A stretch of DNA of 27,299 nt, taken from JAVKBW01 sp964352715 (GTDB lineage: Bacteria; Pseudomonadota; Alphaproteobacteria; UBA8366; Aestuariispiraceae). Made by a program: the position numbers and the translations under genes. The notes beneath the pieces are model-generated. The model was not told the DNA's origin. It made no database searches and saw nothing but the letters and a program-made list of their open reading frames with translations. The stretch spans positions 1 through 27,299 of the forward strand of contig CAYGSU010000056.1 of assembly GCA_964352715.1 (NCBI GenBank). Direction: 5' to 3'. Shown piece by piece: positions 1-10,400 of the stretch (its first letter is position 1; each line of letters starts with the position of its first letter).

Positions 1-3000
1 AGCGGCCCGTCGATGGCTTCGCGGATTTCCTGCTCGGTCAGCGCCTTGTTCCAGACCTGGATATCACTCAACTGCCCATCCAGAGTCGCTAGTGCGCTGA
101 TCGCACCGCCACCGCCGAAGATCATGTCCTGACTATTGAAGCTGAAGTTCCCGACCGTGTTGGTGTTTTCAAGCACGCCATCGACATACATTTTCAGCTC
201 GCCTGACGTGGTGCTGAAAGTTGCTGTGACGTTATGCCATAACCCGTCGGTGACAACGGTCGTGCTGGTAATACCGCCGCCGTTAACATTGATCCCGGCG
301 CGTCCGCTTGATTGCAGATTGAGGATTGCACCACCGGCGGCATTGACCGCATCGGCCCGCGTTATCAACCCTGTCAGGCCGGAAACCGCATCGGTTTTGA
401 CCCAGACGCTCCAGGTGGCATCGGTTGAATCGAAATCGGCGCTACTGGCGACAGTAATGACGTCGGCTGCGGCAACACCGGGCAGATCGGCCGCGCCGTC
501 CAGTATATTGATCCGGTCGATACCGCCATTGATCGTCAGATCGTTGCCGTTCGTGCTGTTATCGCTAACCGTCAGGCCGCTGCCTTCATCAAAATTATAG
601 TAGGCAATCAGGCCGGCATCGGAACCATCGACCTGCCGGTTGAAATTGGCCTCGATTTCCTCTTCCGTCCGCACCCGGTTCCAGAACCGGATTTCGTCTT
701 CCAGCCCTTCGAAGGCCTGCGTCGCTTCAAAACCGGTCGCAACTGCGTTGTCCGGATCCTGGCCAAGAGTAAGGATACCACCGGGGTCGACCGTTTCACC
801 GGTCTTGTAGGTGGTTGTCGTGATCAGTTCGCCGTTCTTGTAGAACTTGGTTTCACCGTCGCTGGACTGCCATGTGACGGCGATATGGGCCCATTCGTCT
901 TCTGCCAGGGTGAAACCGGCATCCGCCGTGTCACCGACCGTATCGCCCATCGACAGGGCGACGCCTGTTGAGTTCACCAGCAGATTGAAGGCATTGCCGA
1001 TGGACAGATCTGTATAGGCAAACATCGATTTCAGGACGCTGTCGATATTCGTCGGCTGCACCCACATTTCCAGCGTCAGTGCATCGCCGGAACCGAGCCC
1101 GCTCGTCGCTGTCGTGGTTTGCAGGAAGTCCGTAGTGTTGTTGCCCGCCATCTGTACTGCACCACCGGCAACGAGCGGATCGGTCCCACCAGCAGGTGGC
1201 TCGGTTTCAACAAAGGTTTGTTCCAGGACGTCAACTGTGATCGTGGCGCTGTCGAAACCGCGGATGGACCCTGTAACGGTGATCTCGAAACTGCTTTGTC
1301 CGGTGAAGGCCGGGTCCGGGTCAAACCACCAGGCGCCGCTGCTTTCGTTTACATAGGCAGTGCCCTCGCCGGCAATGACGACAGATGTGACGCCGTTGCC
1401 ATCTGATGTTCCGCCGGTGATGGTATAGATATGTTCGCCCAGCGCCTCGGCCGTATCGAAATGGCCGCTGACGGTGGCACCTTCAAGGGTCGAAACGTCC
1501 GTGCCGAACACTTCCGGTGCAGACTGCACGAACTCGGCTCCGTTCTGCAGCAAACCGTCATTGGCGTTCTGCGAGAAATCGACCGCGACATCACCATCGC
1601 CTTCTGCACCACCGTCCAGGGGCCAGTAACCGATCAAACCGGCCTCGTCGCCATTCAGGCGGTTACCTTTGTCGATATCTATTTCCGTCGCCGACCGTTC
1701 GATGTCCCAGACACGGACATCTGAAATTTCACCCTGGAAATTCTGCTGGAAGGCATCCGCATTATCGTAGTCGCCGATCATGACCGGGCTGCCATCAATA
1801 TCCAGCACGCTGCTGCCCGGAACCACGGATTCTATTTCTTCACCATCCAGATACAGGCGCAGGGTGGTGCCGTCGAAACTGTAGGCGGCGTGATGCCACA
1901 AGCCATCTCGCACATCGCCACCGGCAGAACCGGTCAGTGTGACGGGTACGCCGTTAATCTGACTGGCCGCCGTCAACTCGCCGTTGGCAACCGACAGGGT
2001 CCAGGTATTGCTGGAGGCGCCATGCGCCTTGCTGACAATGCGCTGCGCAACACCGCTGCTGCCTTCATCGGATTTGAACCAGGCTTCGATTGTAAAGGTC
2101 TGACTGGAATACGAACCATCATCTGCGATGACGATATTGTCGTCAGCACCATCGAAGCGAACGGCGCGACCGAGATGGGTCAGAACATCGACATCGGTGA
2201 GTGTGGCATCGTTCACTCCGGTCAGGTCAGTAAGGGTCGTACCGTCCGACCCGTCAGCCCGGTAATAGGCAATCAGGCCGGCATCATCTGGCGCAACCTG
2301 ACCGTTGTAATTCTCGGCAATCTCTTCCGCCGTGCGAAGCGTGTTCCAGAACCGGAATTCGTCAAGCTGACCGCTATAGCTGTCGGACGCCGCGAAACCA
2401 CCGCCAACCGTATCCTGATCCTGCCCGAGCACCAGCGTACCGCCTGCTTCAATGGTGCCGGCGCCGGGTATGGTGAAGGTGTCGCCCAGGATGCCGTTCT
2501 TGTAAACTTCAACGGTTTCGGTTGCCGCATCGTAGGTGACGGCGACGTGCTGCCACTCGCCTGCGAAGATCGGCACCGATGAAACCTGAAGAATTCCACT
2601 GATGCCGACTTCCAGGTTGCCGTTGACAAAAGACAGGGTTACCTCGTTGTCTTCCGACGGCACCGCATAGGAAATCGGCGTGATTGGGGTTGCGATAACG
2701 GCCGGGTTCAGCCAGACCTCGAACGTGATCTGCTGATCGGTTGTCGGTATCCCCTGCAGCGCGCTGGCGATTGCTGCACCGGTGGTATTGTTACCTTCGA
2801 ATTGAAGTGCCGCCCCGGAAACATTCGGATCGAAGGACAGGTCTTCGTAGACAACCCGGATATTAACAAACGATGTTGAACCGCCGTTGCTGATCTGAAC
2901 CTGGAACGTTTCCGATCCGGTCACATTCGGGTTGACCGTCACGAACCATTCACCGGTATCCTGGTCGATCGTTACCGTACCGGCTTCAAGAAACGAGTTG

Positions 3001-4466
3001 ATGCTGTAAACCGTACCGTCCTGCGCCTCGCCGCCGGAGATGGTGCCGCTAATCGTGGTGTTTTCCTTGACATGCACTTCATCGCCGATGATCGGTGCAA
3101 GCACATCGACAAGGTTGAACACACCGCCCGGAATATCGAGATCGTGGCCATTACCGGAAAGGTCCCTGAACGTTCCACTTTCCGACGGACCTGCGAAGGT
3201 CCAGTAACCGACGAGATTGGGTTCGTTGCCCGCCAGTGACTGAAGCGCGTAAAAATCGACTTCCAGATCGGTCAATGCCGACTTGAAAACCCGGACATCG
3301 GCCATCAGGCCACCGAATTCCTCGTTCGCGGTAACGCCGTTTCGTCCAACGACAAACCGGGAGGGCTCCGTAATCGACCCGGTCGTGAAACTGCCGCCCA
3401 AAGCTGAATCGTCGACCCACTGATCCCTTAAGCCATCGATGTAACCGCGCACTTCACCGGTGGAGCCATCCTGATCGATGACCATCGTAACCTGGTGCCA
3501 GCCGGTAGAAAGGCCAGCCAGATCAAGGGTCTCCGCCGCGGCACCGGTCGTTGTACCGGCATCCGTCGACGCCCGCACCACGAGCTTGTTGTCGTCGCGC
3601 AGAAGGATTGAATAGCCTTCATCCGTCTCGGTCGTGTTGCCCTTGTTGATCAGATACTGGTCGGACAGAACTGTCTCGCCATCGTAGAAAAACCAGGTGC
3701 TGACCGACAAAGATCCGCTTTCCGGATTAAGGTCAGCACTGTCGGCGGTTGAATTTTCACCCCCTACGTCAGGGTCAAGTGCCTTGCCGAGATGGTTGAT
3801 GAAAGCGGGTTCAAAATCGCCAAAGCCGTCGAGACCGCCAAGAAACGCGCCATTGCCGTTGCCGGTAAGGTCCTGAACCTCAATACCCACTGTGGCCTGA
3901 TCATCGAAACGGTAATACGCATTCAGCCCGCCCTCGTCCGTCGCAACCTGTTGGCCGGCATTGGCGCTGATTTCCGCCGGTGTGCGGACATCACCCCAGA
4001 TACGAACTTCGTCGATCATGCCTTCGAACGGGTTGTCGACATTGGAGACGTTTTCACTGTCATGGCCGATGAACAGGTCGCCGGAAATATTCGTTCCGTC
4101 ATCGCCGACAATCGACCCCGTCCCTACTTCCTGACCGTTGATATACAGGGTGGCGTCACCGTCACGGTCCGCCGTCACGGCAACATGGGTCCATTCGTTA
4201 AGAATGACCGCTGTGTCTGAAAGAACTGAAAAACTAGGGGTTAAATTCGTGCCGACCAGACGGAATTCTAGATTATTGGCAGAATCCAGCATCAGGGCGT
4301 ACCCGCCGGTCGTGCCATCCCTGTTGTCCAGGATGGCCCGCGTCGAGCCATCCGACGTGCTGTAAATCCAGGCTTCCAGCGAAAAGTCTGCTGTTGCGCC
4401 AAAACTGACATCCGGCGACCCGTTGACGACCAGTTTGTCGTCATTGCCGTCGAATTGCAGCGCCCC
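1..4466 (-). repeat. Three tandem LamG-LamG-Ig modules of about 550 residues
   Basis: Six LamG-like domains lie here in pairs. Equivalent residues in the first LamG of each pair (LQFDGN, LQFEGN, VQMAGN) have codons at 4452, 2799 and 1149, i.e. 551 and 550 residues apart. The second LamG of the pair starts 215-216 residues after the first in modules two and three. Each of the first two modules ends with an Ig/cadherin-like domain (about 3130-2830 and 1530-1215). Module ends are closely alike (FRFWNTLRTAEEI and IRFWNRVRTEEEI; LIAYYRADG and LIAYYNFDEG). The third module lacks its Ig domain because the window ends. The copies have diverged, so the duplications are old. Confidence 0.85.
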
Positions 4467-7400
4467 GCCGGGACTGATCGGTTCGCCGCCGGAAATTTCG
4501 CCGCCAGCATCATTGACGACGTCAAAGGTCAACGTGCCGGAAGCCGACAGCCCGCCCGGATCTGCCGCTGAGTAGTCGAAACTGACGGAGACATCGCTGT
4601 TCAGGGAATCCGAAACAAAAATCACCTTGCCGTCGGCATTTGTAACAGTGGTTCCGCCACTGGTGATTTCCGCCCCCGGTGTTACACCGTCCGAGGTCTG
4701 GAACAGCCGTCCGTCATTCGGCAATGTAAGAACGGTGAAAGTAAGGCTGTCTCCCTCAACATCATCCGCCGTCAGGGTCAGCAGAATGTTTTGCTCTTCC
4801 TCAAAGGGAGGCGTCATCTGCACATTGTCCAGCGACCCTGTATCGAGGTCAGCGCCATACTCACCAGGAACAAAAATTGCCGTCAGGTTTGACAGCGCTT
4901 CGTCGATCTGCGCCTGGGTTGCAACAGCACCCGAAGCGGAACCGATCCGCCAGTCAGTCGACGTATCCAGAGAAACCGAGACGGTTTCGAAGGCTGCGCC
5001 CGGCGACGGCGTCAAAGCCACCAGTGTCAGGGTGGCGCTCTGCAGTATCAGCGCACTGTTAGCGACCGGCGACGCGGAATCCGTTCGCGTGTCGAACTTG
5101 AATGTGCCGCCGGAAAAGGCCGATTTGTCACCCAGGAATTTTGCCGGCGCCGAGAAGCTGTAAATGCCGCCTGTTCCCTGATCCTCCGCCTGGATATGTC
5201 CACCAGGATTACCACCACTCTCGACGAATTCGACGCCGTTGGAATCATTGATGACCGTCCAGCCATCGGCATCGTCGTCAAACGTCGATATGACAGCGCC
5301 AAGAGAGGTGGCCAGCTCCGTCTGCCCGATAACCGGTGCGTCGTTGACCGGCGTAACTTCAATCGCAATATCGATATCGTCGGCGCTGAAGGCACTTTCC
5401 GAATCACCGCTACCTATCGCAGCGTTGAAGTCACCAATATCCAAACCGCCATCTGTCGTATCGACGAAGTCTCCGTTCGACGAGCCGTCGGTCTGATCCC
5501 AGGCCCGAACGGTCAGGGTCGGTTCACCGAAGAAATCGGGTTCCGGCAAAAACCGGATTCTGTTCTGGCTATCGTCGGTCAGAACCAGCGCATTGGTGTC
5601 GCTTACTCCGGCTATGTCCGTCCAGCCGCCACCCCCGTCTGTCGAGAACTGCCAGATGCCGTTGCTGTCATCCAGGCCTGTTATCGCAATCCCGCCGACC
5701 GCGCCGATATCCACGTCGAAAGCGATGCTAGAACTGAAATCTGAAACGCCAACGCCGGCATTGCTGCCCTCGGCGGTATCCTCTGCCAGCGTTCCGACAA
5801 TTTCCGGATCGTTCCCGCTGATGATGAACGGTGCATCGTTAACCGGGTCGACGGTAATGGAAATACTGTCTGTCGCCGACAGCGCTCCACCAAAGCCGGT
5901 ATTACCCAGATCGTCGATGTCGATGGTGAAGATATCGGACCCTTCAAAGTCTTCATCCGGGAAGTAGACGATGCCATCCTGGGTCGCGATCAGCGCATTG
6001 ATATCGGCAAGGCTGCCGAACAGGGCGACCGTGTTTGTGCCATCGCCGACAATCGACGTTGAAATTCCACCGATATTCGACAGGAAGACGGAATCTTCGA
6101 CGTCGATAATACCGTTGGTGACCGACAGCGTGACGACGACAGGCGCGTTGACTGCATCGACGTCGCCGACCTCGAATCCGTCAATCGCCAAACTGGTGTC
6201 TTCGTCGACAAAGACGTTGGCTGTGTTGACCGTTACTGTGGGGGCTATGTTCGGCCCCTGCACGTCAAAACGCAAAATCTGTGTTTCTGCGCTGAAGGAA
6301 GACTGCCCGCCATCAGCGGCAAGCGATGCCGCAATGTCGACCCCGGTATCGCCGCTCGACTGTTCGTCATCCTGGTCCCAGGCATGGAACACCAGATCGA
6401 AATCGCCTTCAACGCCGTCATCGTTCGGCGTAAAGCGCAGTTTGGCCGGCGCAGCCAACAGCAGGGCCGAAGTTTCACTGACATTGACAAGCGGCACAAA
6501 ATTGCTGCCGTCCACGGCGTATTCCCAGACGACGGCATTGGCAATCGGCGACAAATCGCCACCGAACCCGTCAACCGGCGCATTGGTTATCGCAATCCCC
6601 AGCGTGTCGCCTTCATGATCTGCGCCCATCGCATCGATCAGGGACTGAACCGTGATCTCGACAGGAACCCGGGATTCGGATTCCAGCCCGCCACCGAAGA
6701 AATGCGTCAACGCCGCTTCGGAGGTCACATAGGTTGCACCGGAAATCGAACCCGTCAGGGTACCGCCGACCTCTTCGTTCACCGTGCTTGAACCAAGATC
6801 CTCGAACCGCCACCAGGCCCGCAGATTGGCTTGCGAGCTGGATGTCAGCCCACCGACAAGGTCGGGAATTGCCGCTTGCGAGAAGGCCTGATCCCAGACC
6901 CGCACTTCATCGACGGCTCCGTTGAAAAAGTCTGTCGCGCCGGCTCCGGTATCGACTGCCCCGACAAGGAATTTTGCCGTACCGACGATGCCGTCGCCGC
7001 TTTGCGAAAAGACACGTGATGTAACCGACGCCGTATCGCCATCGGCCCATCCGTCGTCGGAGCCGTTGAGATAGCCGGTGATTTGATCGTTGCTGGCGCC
7101 TGCCGCGACGTCGACCACCATCGCAACATTGTACCAGCCAGCTTCCTTTTGGCTCATATCCAGATGGGTTGCGGCCTGCGACTGCACGCCTGACGGGTCG
7201 GCATTGATACGCAGGATGAGCGCATCGTTTTCGATGAAAATGCGGAACCCTTCATCCGCATCCGTAGCATTGCCACGCGACACGATAGTGCCTGATGTTT
7301 CGCCCGCGCCGCCCCAATAGAACCAGGTATCGACAGTAACTGAATCGGTTCCCGGCGCGAGAGAAGAATCATTACTGAAATCAACAACATCGTCTTCGCC

Positions 7401-10400
7401 GTCGAAGGCCAGTGCCGCACCGAAATCCTGGTTCACGAACGGCGCATCGCCGATCCCGCCATCCGTGGATGGACCGCCCCGTTCGAGACGAACCGTGGCG
7501 GTGCCGTTGGCGGTCGTGATGGAGAACTCGTCAAACGTCTTGTCCTCGAAGACAACCGTCCTGGAATAAACCCAATCCTCGCCTTCAACGGTTTCAATCA
7601 GATCGTCGTTGTCGCCGCTGAACGCAATTGTCCCGCCCAGTGACAGAATGCCTTCCGCGCTGATGGTTACCGTCGAATCATTGCCGTCCTGCAGATCGAA
7701 AACTTCGATGCTGCTGATGGTCGCCGCCGGCGCCGAAGTCAGGTCGATCGTGCTGCCACCTCCGACCAGGAACCGATCCGTGCCGTCGCCGCCGTCGATA
7801 ATCGCGCCGGCCCCTAAAAGATCCTGATTGAAAATGACAACATCGTCACCGTCACCGCCCAGAATGGCGTCCGTACCGGCGACCCCGTCCAGAACGTCAT
7901 TCCCGCTGCCGCCAACAAGCAGGTTGGCGCCTGAAGAACCGGTCAGCGTGTCGTCAGCCTCGCCGCCGGCCAGGTTTTCAATGCCGACGAAGACATCGGT
8001 GCCCCCGATACCGGCCACCGTGCCGGTATTCGATGTCAGGCTGGCGGTAACGCTTGCCGTCGCACCCGCATAGGAAACCGTATCATTCGCGCTGGTATCC
8101 GAAAGCTCGTTGAAACTGCCCTGATTTATCCCGGCATCGGGACGTCCGTCCTGATTGACATCGAGAAATTCGGCGGTACCACCGGCAAAGAAGTCACCGT
8201 CACCATCAGCAACAAATATATCGTCGCCGGTACCGCCCAGCATCACATCGAGGCCCTGCCCGCCCTGCAAGACGTCGTTGCCGGCATCGCCGTAAATAAC
8301 GTCATTGCCGTCGTCGCCGAGCAAGACATCGTCGCCGGCGCCACCGTTCAGAATGTCGTCATCATCGCCGCCGGAAAGAATATCGTTACCCGCATCGCCG
8401 TACAGAATGTCGTTGCCGGTATTCCCGCGCAGGTCGTCTGCGTCATTGCCGCCAAAAATCGTATCCGCGTCAGCACCACCATCAATAATATCGCTGCCGC
8501 CATCACCGAACAGCAGGTCGCGACCGTCGAGGCCCGTGATGACATCGTTGCCACCGCGACCTTCGATCAGATCATCATCGTTGGAACCGACGATGCCCTC
8601 GGCGCTATTGGTGCCGGACGTTATGTCGTCGTCGAGGTAAACCGGAAAAGCAGCAACGTCATCCACGATACGACCGGCGAACCCGCCGCCGCCCTGGCCG
8701 CCGCCAACGAACCGATCCTCGAATTCAATCAGCCGGCCGGGCAGACCGCCTCCTGTTCCCTCTTCCTGGAAGGCTTCGAAAAGTTCACGCGCCGCATCGC
8801 CCTGCACGATTCTTTGAGCCCGGATCATATCCGTCAGGGCATCGTTGCCGTCACCGTTGGCGATACCGTCATTGATGACCGTAATCGCTTCGCCCATCAG
8901 GCCCGCAAGCGTGTTGCTGGCCGATTTCAAGGCGGCGAGTTCAGCACTGTCCAGCGGCGATACGCTTTCCACGGTTGGCAGCCGCAAAGCGATCTCGTCA
9001 AACAGGTCGTCGAGCGAGCTACTATCCGAAAGATAGGCGTCGATATCGCCATGCAACGGATCGACGGTTGACAAGGCCTGCAGATTGGCGGCAAGGCTCT
9101 CGATCGCCGCCACCGCGACGTCCTGCGTGCTCAGTGTTTCGTCGAGGCCTGTGATCGCGCTGGTGACCTGCACCAGAATGCCAATGATTTTCAGCCCGGC
9201 CGCAAAGACGATTTCCGCCGCTTCGGCCTCAGCCGTCGGCTCATTGGTCTGCGCGTTAACTCCCGTAATCGCCTGGATCGGATCGAATTTCGTAAGATCG
9301 ATACCGGACGGCAGCGTGATGCCCAGAACATCAAGCAAAACCGCCTGCGCCTGCGCTTTCGTCAGCGTCGGGCCTTCCGGATTTTCCGTCTGATCGGCCG
9401 AGATGATTTCCTGAATTAGCGACGTCAGCGGCGTTACGACTGTTGACCCACCGGGCGCGATCAGCACGCCTTGAAAGGGCAGACCGGTCGACGCATCGAC
9501 GCCGCCGGTAATGACGATGTCCGCACTCGGATCGAAGGTTTGCAGCGAAAACCTGCCGAACGCATCGGTGAAGGCGAAGGCCTCGCCCGAGTCGCGCTCG
9601 CGGTTACCGTTGCTGTCGATGAAGACAAGAGCGTTCTTGATGCGGGCGTCGATGACTTCGGCAATAACAGTCGTTGGCACCGGGTCGACAACAACGACAT
9701 CGCCGCCGTCGTCGTCATCGCCGGAATCGTTGTTGCCATTGTTGCCGGTATCGGTTGTTGCCTTATCAACAGTGTCCTTGATGGTCTTGTTGATCTGACT
9801 GCCAACAGTATCGTTGCCCTTGGTGCTATCACTGACCGGCTTCGGACCGGCCGCCTGTTCCGGCGGTTTTGGAGCCGGCTTCGGCGCGGGTGCAGCAACC
9901 TTTTGCGGCGTCGATTCAGGGGCGGCTTCAGCTTCAGCGGCCTGCTCTTCTGACTCACCCGCCGAGTCTCCATCACCATCAGATGCGCCTTCACCGCCAT
10001 CCGCCTGTTCGCCGATGTCCGAGTCGGTTTCACCGTCGGCGCCCTCTTCGCCCTCGCCGTCCGCCGCGGCGACATCCGTCTCCTCGCCGTCAGCGCCTTC
10101 TGCCGCATCTTCCGATTCGGCTTCTCCTTCACCCTCGGCGGTTTCTTCCGTATCTTCGCCTTCGCCTTCTTCGGCGGCATCCGTTTCGGCGTCGTCCTCG
10201 GCATCCGCCTCTTCGGCATCTTCGCCATCTTCCCCAGAATCTTCAGAATCGTCAGACCCGGAATCCTCGCTCGGCGCTTGCCTGAGGTTTTCGTTCGCCG
10301 GAAGACTGATCGGCAGGCTTTGCAGCGCTGCGCCGAATTCAGCCTGGATATCGCTTAACGGAACGATGATCGGATCGGTCGGCGCATCGAACGGCGAGTT

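Noticed and set aside
1..8640. Many short plus- and minus-strand frames within the adhesin region
   Set aside because: All are out of frame with the single long minus-strand gene, which reads through with coherent domains.
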